Source: an uncultured Bacteroidales bacterium
Lineage (GTDB): Bacteria > Bacteroidota > Bacteroidia > Bacteroidales > UBA932
Direction of reading: 5' to 3'
Assembly: GCA_947367315.1 (NCBI GenBank)
Contig: CANBDX010000004.1
Span: forward strand, 1-55,610
Length of the DNA stretch: 55,610 nt
How positions within the stretch are numbered: the stretch's first letter is position 1; every line of letters starts with the position of its first letter. Under the pieces are notes generated by a model, which saw nothing but the letters and a program-made list of their open reading frames with translations, was not told the DNA's origin and did no database searches. This document shows positions 35,201-44,182 of the stretch, one piece after another. Made by a program: the position numbers and the translations under genes.

Positions 35201-37579
35201 TCAGAACTCCACCGTAACCCCAAGCGTCGGCACAATGCTACCGCTCAGAATATCAATGGTCTCCATCCTGTAACGCTGGTCCTGAGGAAGAGCTTCGGGA
35301 TTGACGATCTCACCCGTGCTGAGATAGACTGTAGGCTGAGGTATAGTATTGCACGTCACATTCTGGACATCAACATATATCCCGAGCGTCCATTTCCGGA
35401 AATAGAAGTTCTTGTCCACTCGCAGGTCTATCTGGCAGAAAGGCTCCAGACGGCCCTGGTTATAACGGTCATAGTCATATACCGCACGTCCTCCAGCATC
35501 CCACACCTGTCTGAAAGAAGATTCATCCATGTCATATGGCGTATATGGTGCACCGCCTATGGCACTTACCTTGGCGCCTATGCTCCAGTAATGGGGCAGC
35601 TGATATACAGCACTGATGTTAGTGACGAAACGGTTGTCCCATGCAGAAGGAATGTAATCAGCATCTGGAGAGCTGCGGTACTCGCTTTTATACAGCGTTG
35701 CCGAGCATATGAAGGTAAGCTTATCCGGAATGAGCCATTTCACAAGAAGTTCCGCCCCATAAGAACGGCCCTGCGCAGTGGACACCAGCAGTTCCTCGCC
35801 GATGCTGCCGTAATCTGCTCCTATGCATGTCAGAGGAATCCCGGATGCAACTGAAAGCGGAATATCGATGAACTGCTTGTAAAAGCCTTCAAGGCTCACA
35901 AATACCCTGTCGCGGAGTTTCCAGTCAGCCCCTGCCGCCATCGACACCACACGCATATATTCCAGGTCCTTGTTAGCCAGCCGGCCTTCCGCATCCCTGA
36001 AACTCAGGGCAGTTATCGGAGGAAGCTGGTGATAAAAGCCGGCGCTGGCATTGAAGGACCAGGCCTCCCATGGCATATATGACACCGATGCCCTCGGTGA
36101 AAGCTGCTTCCAGAAAGCCGCTGTACTCTTAGAGAAAGATGAAGCGTCCGTCCTGATTCCGAACGATGCATTTACCTTTCCCTGAGGCGATTTGTAATCT
36201 GCAGAAGCATAAGCGCCCCAACACAGGAATCCGGTACGGGTCTGATAATCCGAAACGATGTCGCGCGGCAGCTTACGGAACACATTGCCGTCGTAATGAC
36301 GCCAGTTCACGAGTCCTCCTTCCCTGACAGTCCACGGGCCGTAGTAGGACCTGTTCTCGAAGCGCATCTGTGCCTTCCCGTCAAGTGCGCTGCCCTTCTG
36401 GATGAGGTTTCCGGCAGCGGTGTCGTCATTGTCAAGGTATTTCACACTACGGTTATTGAGGTAGTTGTAGCTTAGTGAATAGGTCTGTACATGGCGGTCG
36501 GTGAAATGCCGGTAGCTGACACCGACTGTGAAGGTTTCCTGCTTGAGTACTGGCAGGTAACTGAGCAGATACTCGTCCGACTTGTCATCGGGATCCTTAT
36601 TCAGCTTCATGTCGTCAAAGCCGGCAAGGGCAAGCACCGTGACTTCGTTACGTGAATCTATCCTTGTCTTGAACTTGACCTGGGCATCGATATAGTCCGG
36701 AAGTATAGGCAGCCCGAGAAGTTTGAAAAGAAGCTGGAGGTAGGACTGCCTGACAGAAGCTATATAGGTGGATTTCTTACCTATATGGCCACTGGCACTG
36801 ACTCCTGCCTCGGAAGCCCCTATCGTAGCCTTGAATGCCTGTTTCTCAGAATTTCCATCCTTGAGGGTTATGTCCATCACGGAGCTGAGAGCTCCTCCCC
36901 TGTTGGCAGGGAAAGAACCGGTATAGAAGCTGATTTCACGTATCAGGTCCGAGTTCAGTATGCTGACAGGACCACCGGATGCGCCCTGAGTAGCGAAATG
37001 GTTGATGTTGGGAATTTCAATTCCGTCGATGAAGAAGGCATTCTCTGAAGGCCCTCCTCCGCGGACTATAAGGTCGTTGCGGTAGCCTATCGGAGAATAG
37101 GAGACTCCGGGATATGAGCGCACGATGCGGGCTACATCCTTATTTGCCCCCGGTATTTTCTCTATATCCCCGACACTGATGATCCTGACGCTGACAGGGC
37201 TTTCCACACTCCTGAGAAAAGGAGAAGGCCTTACCACGGAAGCTGCGATTTCCGTAGGGTCTTCATCCATCTCTATCTCGATGAACGGGGTGTAAGGGGT
37301 TATCTTGTATTCCGGAGTTACAACTGTCCTGTAGCCAAGCTGTATGGCTGAGAACTGGGAGATTCCTGGTTTTACATCCGGAATGGAAAAGACGCCAGTG
37401 GAATCGGCAAGAACACCGGAGCCTTCCACTCCAACCACAATCACAGCGGCGAAAGGAATACCTTCACGTGTCTGCCTGTCAATGACTTTTCCACTTACAG
37501 CATAACCTTTGGTCTGAGCTGACATATATGCAGCCGACGTTGCCGCAAATACGGCAACCATAAGAAAAAGACGTTTCAT
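35201..37579 (-). CDS. TonB-dependent outer-membrane receptor with carboxypeptidase-like N-domain
   Basis: The 792-residue protein has a signal peptide (residues 1-21), a carboxypeptidase-regulatory-like beta-sandwich (GKVIDRQTREGIPFAAVIVVG...DSTGVFSIPDV, about 30-105), a plug domain (SVRIISVGDIEKIPGANKDVARIVRSYPG) and a 22-strand barrel ending in a terminal aromatic strand (PTLGVTVEF). It imports an unknown ligand using TonB energy. No SusD partner follows, so it is not a standard polysaccharide-utilisation SusC; a metal, siderophore or small-molecule role is possible. Confidence 0.9.
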   Translation of the reverse strand: MKRLFLMVAVFAATSAAYMSAQTKGYAVSGKVIDRQTREGIPFAAVIVVGVEGSGVLADSTGVFSIPDVKPGISQFSAIQLGYRTVVTPEYKITPYTPFIEIEMDEDPTEIAASVVRPSPFLRSVESPVSVRIISVGDIEKIPGANKDVARIVRSYPGVSYSPIGYRNDLIVRGGGPSENAFFIDGIEIPNINHFATQGASGGPVSILNSDLIREISFYTGSFPANRGGALSSVMDITLKDGNSEKQAFKATIGASEAGVSASGHIGKKSTYIASVRQSYLQLLFKLLGLPILPDYIDAQVKFKTRIDSRNEVTVLALAGFDDMKLNKDPDDKSDEYLLSYLPVLKQETFTVGVSYRHFTDRHVQTYSLSYNYLNNRSVKYLDNDDTAAGNLIQKGSALDGKAQMRFENRSYYGPWTVREGGLVNWRHYDGNVFRKLPRDIVSDYQTRTGFLCWGAYASADYKSPQGKVNASFGIRTDASSFSKSTAAFWKQLSPRASVSYMPWEAWSFNASAGFYHQLPPITALSFRDAEGRLANKDLEYMRVVSMAAGADWKLRDRVFVSLEGFYKQFIDIPLSVASGIPLTCIGADYGSIGEELLVSTAQGRSYGAELLVKWLIPDKLTFICSATLYKSEYRSSPDADYIPSAWDNRFVTNISAVYQLPHYWSIGAKVSAIGGAPYTPYDMDESSFRQVWDAGGRAVYDYDRYNQGRLEPFCQIDLRVDKNFYFRKWTLGIYVDVQNVTCNTIPQPTVYLSTGEIVNPEALPQDQRYRMETIDILSGSIVPTLGVTVEF

Positions 37580-37742
37580 AAGGCACTACAAATAACTAAC
37601 CTGTTTTCGGCAATACATTTATCGTGCTAAGAAACGTCCGGCACCCTCAGTCTGCTGTCACTTCATGGGATTTTATGCAATAGACCTGATGTAAGAGCAG
37701 CGTGAGCAAAATGAAGTTATGAGTTCGGGAATCTGCAGCCCG

Positions 37743-38951
37743 TTACAATGAAGCCACAAAGGCATCGAACAGGGATGCATGGTCCCCTGAGAAGACAATG
37801 TGGTGGTTGCCGATCGGCCCGGTAAGGAAATAATCGCGGCACACAGAAGAAGGGGCATCCTTCACCTTCAGAACAATCTGGGTACGGCAGAGATTGCCCT
37901 CGTATCTGTTCTCCAGAAGATCGGCCCCGCAGCAGAATGCACGCGAAAGGTCTCCTGACAACTTGAATACAGTGGCATCACCCTCCGGCATCTCACCATG
38001 CACAGCTATTCCTATACCGGATTCGAAGTGGGTGTTGAAGCTGTACCTGCGGACCATATTGAAAGGAATGGTACAGTGTGCAAGAAGCATCTCTCCGGTC
38101 TGAGGATCGATACGGGACGGATTGGCCAGGAAGCCGCATGTTCCGGTAAGCGCCTGGCCGACAGCCATTGTAATCAAGGCCGGGACATCACCCTCGCACC
38201 CGGCAGGAATTCCCTCTGCATTAAGCATCGCCAAAGCAAGACATCCGGTATTGTGCAGCGTATCCAGAAGGTCGAAACACCTGAGGGTCAGTCCGGACAG
38301 GGAGTATCTTGAGATAATGGTCTTCAATGCAGAATATATCTTCAATGCGCCCTCAGTATATTTCTGCACCGGACCAGGGATTTCCGCCTGAAGCACATAC
38401 GACGGAACGGCAGCCTTTTCCACTTCCGAAATCAGTTCCGGGACCGGTATGTCTATCAGATTTATGCCCAGACGTGACTTGAGTGCCTCCCTGTCAGGGT
38501 CGCTTGAAATCAGCCAGTCCGAAGGCTGACCTATGACGCCTATATTCTGTCCGTGAAGTTTCCTGCGGGCCGACTCCACTTTGGAGAGAGTAAGTATCCT
38601 TTCCGCAACGTATTCAGGCGAGCCGTGGATGATTTCTCCCTTGCGGCCTTGCATATTAAGGTAAGAAAGAATCTCCATCGATGCAGCGAGCGAATTGCTC
38701 TTGCCGGACGTAAGCAGCACTATCCTGCCTCCAAGTGATGGAAAGACCTGCTTGAAAAGTCCTTCCGTACCACCTGTCCTGACAAAGATGATATCCAGGT
38801 CATGGCTTCCATAGCCTTCGAAATCCGGTCCTCTGAAATCCATTTCAAATCCCAACAGCCTTTCGACTGAGGAAACATATTCAGCTGACACAGCATTTAC
38901 AGCCTCCTCATCATGTAAAGGAGACGTCAAAGTATAAAGGGCAATATCCAT
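37743..38951 (-). CDS. L-fucose/L-arabinose isomerase-like protein
   Basis: The 402-residue protein resembles the COG2407 fucose isomerase-like family. The motif AGCEGDVPALITMAVGQALTG in the second half supplies the Glu and Asp that bind metal, and ALMLNAEGIPAGCEGD is the typical lead-in. The N-terminal part has the alternating strand-helix pattern of the isomerase domains. It probably interconverts an aldose and ketose or a related sugar, but is shorter than classic FucI (about 590 residues), so the substrate is open. No sugar kinase or aldolase is adjacent. Confidence 0.75.
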   Translation of the reverse strand: MDIALYTLTSPLHDEEAVNAVSAEYVSSVERLLGFEMDFRGPDFEGYGSHDLDIIFVRTGGTEGLFKQVFPSLGGRIVLLTSGKSNSLAASMEILSYLNMQGRKGEIIHGSPEYVAERILTLSKVESARRKLHGQNIGVIGQPSDWLISSDPDREALKSRLGINLIDIPVPELISEVEKAAVPSYVLQAEIPGPVQKYTEGALKIYSALKTIISRYSLSGLTLRCFDLLDTLHNTGCLALAMLNAEGIPAGCEGDVPALITMAVGQALTGTCGFLANPSRIDPQTGEMLLAHCTIPFNMVRRYSFNTHFESGIGIAVHGEMPEGDATVFKLSGDLSRAFCCGADLLENRYEGNLCRTQIVLKVKDAPSSVCRDYFLTGPIGNHHIVFSGDHASLFDAFVASL

Positions 38952-38970
38952 ATGATGTCTTTAATTCCGA

Positions 38971-38978
38971 CAAACATA
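38971..38978 (-). promoter_or_regulatory. -7 box for the isomerase-like gene
   Basis: TATGTTTG on the minus strand matches TAnnTTTG, 19 bases upstream of the ATG at 38951. Confidence 0.45.
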
Positions 38979-39081
38979 CATAAAAACCGGAAGAAATGTA
39001 CCATATGGAGCCGCATTTTCAGGTAATGTGGATGATTATCCGTCAATGTTTCAGACAGAGCATATGGTATGCATAGGCTGA

Positions 39082-39260
39082 AGCATAGGGTTATGCTCCG
39101 GCCGTAGCACGTGGCTCGCTCCGCAGGGAGCATAGGGTTACGCTCTGGCCGTAGCACGTGGCTCGCTCCGCAGGGAGCATAGGGTTACGCTCCGGCCGTA
39201 GCACGTGGCTCGCTCCGCAGGGAGCATGGGTTATGCTCCGCTCGCTCACGTGCTACGGCC
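39082..39260. repeat. 47-base tandem repeat ending in an inverted arm
   Basis: Three copies of a 47-base unit start at 39082, 39129 and 39176; a fourth partial copy starts at 39223. Each unit carries AGCATAGGGTTAYGCT, GGCCGTAGCACGTG and GCTCGCTCCGCAG. The last copy continues into CGCTCGCTCACGTGCTACGGCC region, whose CACGTGCTACGGCC (39247-39260) is the exact complement of the GGCCGTAGCACGTG arm in each unit. The array lies in the 564-base gap 38952-39515. The same core occurs in the hairpin at 52240. Confidence 0.85.
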
Positions 39261-39515
39261 TTTTCGCTATCACTATTCCAGTGTAGCGTTTGGGCCTGAA
39301 ATGACCATAAGTCGCACAAGCGGTAAATAGATAGAATGCCTGCCAGGTACCGAGGATAGCACGAATCCACAAAACGCTGATAGTCAATACATTACAAAAC
39401 AACACCGACCGCAATACCCTCCATAAACAGAGGTACCACGAACATACTTCACGATTAAATCAATTGATATTCAACACATTATGGTAAATTTTCCGAACGC
39501 ACCCCCTCCTAATAA
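39261..39515. other. Gene-free spacer after the tandem repeat
   Basis: I see no convincing gene, RNA or terminator here. The stretch is A+T-rich toward its right end. Short reading frames continue out of the repeat and have no recognisable features. Confidence 0.5.
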
Positions 39516-39932
39516 TCAATTATCAAGGCGGGCACGAAGATAGCGGACGATTGTCAAAGGCAGGAATTTCCAGTCTTCTGAGGGAGATTCGGTCTCGGCC
39601 ATTTCGTTGAAGATATTTGCAAACATCTTGAGGAAGAGCCTCTTACGAACAAGTATCAGAATAATAAGAGCGGTCAGGCATACTCCGCCTATGATGAATG
39701 CAGCAGCACTCCAGCTCCCGATGGCATCTCCAATCAGCACGATGAGTCCGAAAGAGAACACGGCAAGGACTATCATCAGAAGCATCACTATGACGAGAAC
39801 AGAAAGCACACGGCTGAACCCGACAGAAAGTCCGGCCACAATTTTCTTTCTGAAATCATCTGTCTTCAGGCTCAGATAATCTCCGAGCACTGAAGACAGA
39901 ATGTTCATTAGATTTTGACCGCCTTCCATCAT
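39516..39932 (-). CDS. Phage-holin-superfamily (YqjE-like) membrane protein
   Basis: The 138-residue protein has two adjacent transmembrane helices (VLVIVMLLMIVLAVFSFGLIVLI and AAAFIIGGVCLTALIILILV) after a soluble N-terminal helix, and a C-terminal amphipathic segment. This is the plan of the YqjE / 'phage holin family' membrane proteins that are common in chromosomes and unrelated to prophages. It overlaps the YtxH gene by four bases, a frequent pairing. Confidence 0.8.
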   Translation of the reverse strand: MMEGGQNLMNILSSVLGDYLSLKTDDFRKKIVAGLSVGFSRVLSVLVIVMLLMIVLAVFSFGLIVLIGDAIGSWSAAAFIIGGVCLTALIILILVRKRLFLKMFANIFNEMAETESPSEDWKFLPLTIVRYLRARLDN

Positions 39933-40126
39933 CTTTCCTCCAAGGCTTTCTCAATCACGTCAAGACTTTCCCTGATCTGGCCTTTCGCCTTGCCGGCCAT
40001 ATCGGAAGCACCCTGTCTGATCTTGGCACGGGTGTTCTCACCGGAATCCGGAGCCATAAGAATCGCTGCAGCCGCACCTGTCACGGCTCCGGCAATAAAG
40101 CATAATAATGAATTACCTACGTTCAT
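39929..40126 (-). CDS. YtxH-domain small membrane protein
   Basis: The 65-residue protein has one N-terminal glycine/alanine-rich helix (LLCFIAGAVTGAAAAILMAPDSGENTRAKI) followed by a charged helix, which is the YtxH pattern including the conserved A-P-x-S-G-x-x-T/R piece. Its start is followed by the holin-like gene in an overlapping stop-start. The function is unknown; such pairs are often linked to envelope stress. Confidence 0.82.
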   Translation of the reverse strand: MNVGNSLLCFIAGAVTGAAAAILMAPDSGENTRAKIRQGASDMAGKAKGQIRESLDVIEKALEER

Positions 40127-40223
40127 GGTTTTCGTATCTAAATGTTAATATTCAAATATGCCGTTCAAAGTGACGGCACAAGGAGTATTTCAGAAACTGT
40201 ACCATCGGGGATTACCACGCTTC

Positions 40224-40312
40224 GCTCGTAATGACGTATATGAGGAAAAAGATCGGGATGACGTGAGGGCTCGTGATGACGTGTATGAGAAAAATAAGAT
40301 CGGGATGACGTG
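40224..40312. repeat. Two tandem copies of a 45-base repeat
   Basis: The 309-base gap 40127-40435 holds two imperfect copies starting at 40224 and 40269. Each contains GCTCGTRATGACGT, then ATGAG, an A-rich tract and AGATCGGGATGACGTG. The first is preceded by ACCACGCTTC, linking it to the GTCATTACGAGCGAAGCGTGG class of intergenic repeats. No gene is present. Confidence 0.6.
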
Positions 40313-40395
40313 TCCGGGAGATGCCAATATGATGTATCAGGAAAAAATTTTATTAAATTTCTTTAAAAAATTATTGTTTTTCAATAAATCACTTA

Positions 40396-40403
40396 TATCT
40401 TTG
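40396..40403 (+). promoter_or_regulatory. -7 box for the DUF2975/XRE operon
   Basis: TATCTTTG matches TAnnTTTG and lies 32 bases upstream of the DUF2975 start. Confidence 0.6.
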
Positions 40404-40435
40404 CATATCGAAAAACAATAAATAGTTATTGAATT

Positions 40436-40921
40436 ATGAAAACAGACGTAAAAAAGAGACTGATCAGAAACCTTAAGATCGTGACCGGAGTGATCGCACT
40501 CGCAGGAGTACTCATTCTTCATTTCATGACCAACGAGACATTCGGATTTTTCGGTGAGCCTGTAGAAAAGAGCGCAATGTGGACAGAAGGCATAGAGTGG
40601 CTCCAGTCAGGAATCATAATCATGCGCTTCCTGGGAGCGTTCACATTCTTCATATGTCTTGTAGCAGTCGTGATGAACTTTATCGACGGGGTCAGAAGCG
40701 GCACCCTCTTTCCAAGGAAGAACATTGCGTTGCTGAACATATGTTCGGTGGCGGTCTTCATATATCTGCTCAGCAACAATAACCTGCATATTGTAACGGA
40801 TGCCGAAAGAGTATTCATGATAAACATCGAAACGATGCTTGTACCTGCCATAATAGCCGTATTCACAATAATGTATGAGGCGGCCGTAAGGATCAGTGAA
40901 GAGAACAGTCTTACAATTTAA
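40436..40921 (+). CDS. DUF2975 membrane protein
   Basis: The 161-residue protein has four predicted transmembrane helices (about 18-35, 60-82, 95-112, 132-150), the DUF2975 layout. In many bacteria this family is encoded directly before a small XRE-type regulator, as here (12-base gap), suggesting a membrane sensor or antagonist working with the repressor. The family's mechanism is not established. Confidence 0.84.
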   Translation: MKTDVKKRLIRNLKIVTGVIALAGVLILHFMTNETFGFFGEPVEKSAMWTEGIEWLQSGIIIMRFLGAFTFFICLVAVVMNFIDGVRSGTLFPRKNIALLNICSVAVFIYLLSNNNLHIVTDAERVFMINIETMLVPAIIAVFTIMYEAAVRISEENSLTI

Positions 40922-40933
40922 GAAGGAGCAACC

Positions 40934-41161
40934 ATGCCGATAATCGTAAATGTAGATGTGATGCTGGCAAAGAGGAAGATGTCCTCGGGTGAACTGGCGG
41001 AGCTGGTCGGAATCACTCCTGCCAACATGTCCATCCTCAAGACAGGCAAGGCAAAGGCTGTACGCTTCTCCACACTTGCAGCCCTTTGCAAAGCCCTTGA
41101 ATGCCAGCCTGGAGATATCCTCGAATATCAGCCAGGCAACGACGATGATGACGATGAATAA
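40934..41161 (+). CDS. XRE-family (YozG-like) small transcriptional regulator
   Basis: The 75-residue protein is a single Cro/C1-type helix-turn-helix: DVMLAKRKMSSGELAELVGI followed by TPANMSILKTGKAKAVRFSTLAALCKALECQPGDILEY. It ends in an acidic tail (DDDDDE). It matches the short regulators paired with DUF2975 proteins and probably represses its own operon. Confidence 0.9.
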   Translation: MPIIVNVDVMLAKRKMSSGELAELVGITPANMSILKTGKAKAVRFSTLAALCKALECQPGDILEYQPGNDDDDDE

Positions 41162-41193
41162 ACTTTATTCACAGAACTTTAACAAAAATCATT

Positions 41194-41496
41194 ATGAAAT
41201 TTTCCATCAACAAACTGGCCGTTTATCTGATCAAGGATGAGGTGTCGGACCTGCTGCTATGGATGGCGATATCCCTCGGTGTTTTCGCATATGCCAATCC
41301 CCAGCATATCTTGTGGGCAACAAGTCTCGGATGCCTTTTGATCATTCCGGCTGACATTATCTGGTGCAGCATAGTATTCAAGACGAACAGACAGCTAAGC
41401 CAGAAGGCAAGAAATCGGATCAAAGATATCAAGCATCTGCTGATGATCGCAGTAGGAATAGCCGTAGCATATCTTGTATTCAGAACAGTAGCATGA
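41194..41496 (+). CDS. Small membrane protein of unknown function
   Basis: The 100-residue protein has three hydrophobic segments (about 20-35, 41-62, 80-98) separated by a charged loop (KTNRQLSQKARNRIKDIK). I do not recognise the family. It lies 32 bases after the XRE gene and is probably the third gene of that operon. Confidence 0.65.
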   Translation: MKFSINKLAVYLIKDEVSDLLLWMAISLGVFAYANPQHILWATSLGCLLIIPADIIWCSIVFKTNRQLSQKARNRIKDIKHLLMIAVGIAVAYLVFRTVA

Positions 41497-41524
41497 CACA
41501 ACAACTTTCAGTAAGCGGAAAACT

Positions 41525-41676
41525 ATGAAGAAGATCATTACAATCGTGGCACTTTCAGTTATGTGCCTTACTTCCAACGCACAGCTCGTATGGAAAATAA
41601 GCGGGAACGGTCTGGAGAATTCGGAATGATAAGCCTGCTGCGCAAAGCCGGATATAAAGTCGAACCTGCTAAATAA
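41525..41676 (+). pseudogene. TraB/GumN-family gene with a large internal deletion
   Basis: From 41525 a signal peptide and LVWKISGNGLEN match the start of the Bacteroidetes TraB/GumN family (normally near 290 residues), but the frame stops at 41627-41629. In another frame GMISLLRKAGYKVEPAK and a TAA at 41674-41676 match the family's last residues. Start and end are thus joined directly, with the catalytic middle missing and a frame change at the junction (about 41620-41625). Confidence 0.72.
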
Positions 41677-41738
41677 GCAAAATATGAAATAGCATTTGTT
41701 GTGATAGAAGTATTCAAGGATTTAAAGAAGAAAGGAAA

Positions 41739-42485
41739 ATGATTGGAAGAATCTGTTTTATACTGACACTTATAACCTGCGGGATTAAAGGATATGCGCA
41801 GGAGAATGTGTTTTTTGTTCCTGATCCCGTGGAGGCCAGGTGGTCTTACCAGGAGACGGATGCAAACGGAAGACATGTTGCAGACGTGTTCTATTCAGTG
41901 GATACCATGAACGGTGATGCAGTCAATGGCAAGGTAAGGCTCAAAGTAGAGACAGTAATGTCCGCCTCGCCTTCAGACACATTGAAAAGCGTTATCTTCT
42001 ATCGTTTCAAGGATGGAGAATGCATGGTGGATATGAACGCCCTTTTTGAAGAGGATGTGCTCACAGGCATCATGAAGGATGCCATCGGTAGCGGGCAGGC
42101 CGATGCATCGGAAAGTGAAATGAATAAAGCCCTCGAGGAAGTGAAAAAGCAGTTCAGGATATCGGGTGAGATAAGAGGAATACCACAATATCCCCAGACA
42201 GGGACATTGCCTGATTATGAGTTCCAGTTCAAGTTCTCCATCGTCAGCATGAAGATCAGCGGCGAGCAAAGAAAGATTACCGGTAAGGAACAGCTCACGA
42301 CACCGGCAGGAGTATTCGACTGTTTTATTATGGAAGAGACAATCACGACCAAGGCCATGATGCAGAAAGATGTCGAGAAAACAGTCTCCTGGTATGCCTA
42401 CGGAATCGGACTGGTAAAGGAAATGACTTACGACAAAAAAGGCAGACTTACATCAGTGACCACCCTGAACCGGAAAAACTGGTAG
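41739..42485 (+). CDS. Secreted TapB/DUF3108-like protein
   Basis: The 248-residue protein has a signal peptide (residues 1-20, ending GYAQ) and a mostly beta-strand body. The segment TTPAGVFDCFIMEETITTKA followed by KTVSWYAYGIGLVKEMTYDKKGRL is the pattern of TapB/DUF3108-like periplasmic proteins. No catalytic motif is seen. It lies 62 bases after the TraB/GumN remnant. Confidence 0.7.
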   Translation: MIGRICFILTLITCGIKGYAQENVFFVPDPVEARWSYQETDANGRHVADVFYSVDTMNGDAVNGKVRLKVETVMSASPSDTLKSVIFYRFKDGECMVDMNALFEEDVLTGIMKDAIGSGQADASESEMNKALEEVKKQFRISGEIRGIPQYPQTGTLPDYEFQFKFSIVSMKISGEQRKITGKEQLTTPAGVFDCFIMEETITTKAMMQKDVEKTVSWYAYGIGLVKEMTYDKKGRLTSVTTLNRKNW

Positions 42486-42530
42486 GTCGGAAGGTATTTA
42501 CGGAATTAACATCTGATAAACAACAATATC

Positions 42531-42731
42531 ATGAAAAGACATTTATTATATTTCATAGCAGCATACATCTGGGGTATTATTCTACTGGTAATCACTGACG
42601 TTGTCCGTGGAATCAGTATCACAGAACTCACAACACTTCCTAATGTGTCGGGAATTGCTCTGGGAGGATTCATATTTGCGATATTGATGACAATAGTAAA
42701 TTATATTGAAAAACGTAAAGAAAACAAATAA
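42531..42731 (+). CDS. Small two-helix membrane protein
   Basis: The 66-residue protein has two transmembrane helices (about 5-25 and 40-60) and a basic C-terminal tail (EKRKENK). I do not recognise a family. It begins 45 bases after the preceding gene and may share its transcript. Confidence 0.55.
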   Translation: MKRHLLYFIAAYIWGIILLVITDVVRGISITELTTLPNVSGIALGGFIFAILMTIVNYIEKRKENK

Positions 42732-42826
42732 TCACGTCCGCAAAAGCAGAAAATTCACGGACGGACCCATGAAGGCAGATGGCAATAAATGCATTGCGTA
42801 AAGTGTGCAGTTCAGCGTAGAATTGT

Positions 42827-42834
42827 TAAATTTG
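42827..42834 (+). promoter_or_regulatory. -7 box for the alpha/beta hydrolase gene
   Basis: TAAATTTG matches TAnnTTTG, 21 bases upstream of the ATG at 42856. It lies after the upstream in-frame ATG at 42805, which is therefore unlikely to be used. Confidence 0.55.
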
Positions 42835-42855
42835 AGGATTGTTACATGGTCTGAT

Positions 42856-44154
42856 ATGGTAAGGAGAATTTTCATTATTGCCGCATTGCTGATGTCGGCG
42901 GTTGTTTCTGCTGAGGCGCAGACAGGGACCTGGTCCGGCAATCTGGACATCCAGGGCAATAAACTTACGCTTGTGTTCCATCTGGACGGAGATAATCCCA
43001 CAATGGACTCGCCGGACCAAGGAGCCAAAGGGATTCCCGTGGAAGTGGAGAGGGGCCCGGCAGGGAGGATCGGCATACGCATACCTTCGCTCGGGGCCAG
43101 TTATGAGGGCCAGTGGCTGATACGGCAGATTGCCGGAACATTCAGGCAGATGAATGCGGAACTGCCATTGACACTCACCCCGGGAGAGAAAAGGCCCAAT
43201 CGTCCGCAGACCCCTCATGGTCCTTTCCCATATGAAACCGAGGAGGTAACCTTCCGGAACGGTAGTGTGACCTTGAACGGCACACTTACCCTTCCGGAAG
43301 ATCATTCCCGCAAGACCATTGCACTGGTAATGGTTACGGGCAGCGGACAGCAGAACAGGGACGAAGAGATATTCGGGCACAAGCCGTTCGCAGTCATAGC
43401 AGATGCATTGGCCCGTGCAGGAATAGCTACCCTACGCTATGACGACAGAGGATTCAAGGGATATACAGGCGACATAGCGGAATGTACGGTAGATGATTTC
43501 GCGGCTGATGCCCTTGCAGGAGTCAGGCTCCTCCGCGAAAGGTTTGACAAGGCAGGAGTCATCGGACACAGCGAAGGCGGCACAATAGCCCTGATGCTGG
43601 CTGCGGGAAATAATGTGGATTTTGCAGTCAGTCTTGCAGGAATGGCCGTTTCAGGAGCCGAGACCCTTATAGGACAGAACAGGACTGCACTTGCCGCTGC
43701 CGGTCTGGACAAGGAGACAGCAGACACATACTGCAGGCTACTGGCCGAAGCATTCAATGCCAGTGAGAAAGGACTCAGCATGCCTGAAGCCGACAAATAC
43801 GACCTGCCGGATGCTCTGAAGCAGAATTACATGTCAGTAAAGATGCAGATCCAGCTTCCATATATGAGACATTTCATATCTTTGGACATGCGTCCGATGC
43901 TTGGACAGATTGCATGCCCGGTCATGGCACTAAACGGAACGAAGGATTCCCAGGTGGACCATCAAAGCAACCTGAAGGCACTCTGCAACGGCCTGGGCTA
44001 CAACCCTATGAATAAAATAGAAGCAATAGATGGAGTGAATCATCTCTTCCAGCACTGCACAACGGGCTCAGTTGCAGAATATCGTGAAATAGAAGAGACC
44101 TTCGCTCCGGAAGTCCTGAAAAAGATAGTTGGATGGTTATCTGAATTGCAATGA
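42856..44154 (+). CDS. Secreted alpha/beta hydrolase
   Basis: The 432-residue protein has a signal peptide (RRIFIIAALLMSAVVSAEA), an N-terminal beta-rich domain of about 100 residues (GTWSGNLDIQGNKLTLVFHL), and an alpha/beta hydrolase domain. The nucleophile elbow is GHSEGG, with LRYDDRGFKG before it and ALNGTKDSQVD and DGVNHLFQ supplying candidate Asp and His. It is probably a periplasmic esterase or peptidase of the S9/S33-like group. The substrate is unknown. The start was set at 42856 from the signal peptide and promoter. Confidence 0.85.
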   Translation: MVRRIFIIAALLMSAVVSAEAQTGTWSGNLDIQGNKLTLVFHLDGDNPTMDSPDQGAKGIPVEVERGPAGRIGIRIPSLGASYEGQWLIRQIAGTFRQMNAELPLTLTPGEKRPNRPQTPHGPFPYETEEVTFRNGSVTLNGTLTLPEDHSRKTIALVMVTGSGQQNRDEEIFGHKPFAVIADALARAGIATLRYDDRGFKGYTGDIAECTVDDFAADALAGVRLLRERFDKAGVIGHSEGGTIALMLAAGNNVDFAVSLAGMAVSGAETLIGQNRTALAAAGLDKETADTYCRLLAEAFNASEKGLSMPEADKYDLPDALKQNYMSVKMQIQLPYMRHFISLDMRPMLGQIACPVMALNGTKDSQVDHQSNLKALCNGLGYNPMNKIEAIDGVNHLFQHCTTGSVAEYREIEETFAPEVLKKIVGWLSELQ

Positions 44155-44182
44155 ACTTATGATCTGCTAAAATAGACATATA

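Noticed and set aside
37580..37742. Possible regulatory RNA upstream of the TonB-dependent receptor
   Set aside because: No clear stems, conserved motif or -7 box could be supported in this 163-base gap.
39082..39260. Possible CRISPR array because of regular 47-base period
   Set aside because: The whole unit is repeated with no unique spacers, there are only three copies, and no cas genes are in the window.
39516..40126. Possible prophage remnant from a 'holin' gene
   Set aside because: YqjE/holin-superfamily and YtxH pairs are ordinary chromosomal envelope genes; no other phage genes are present.
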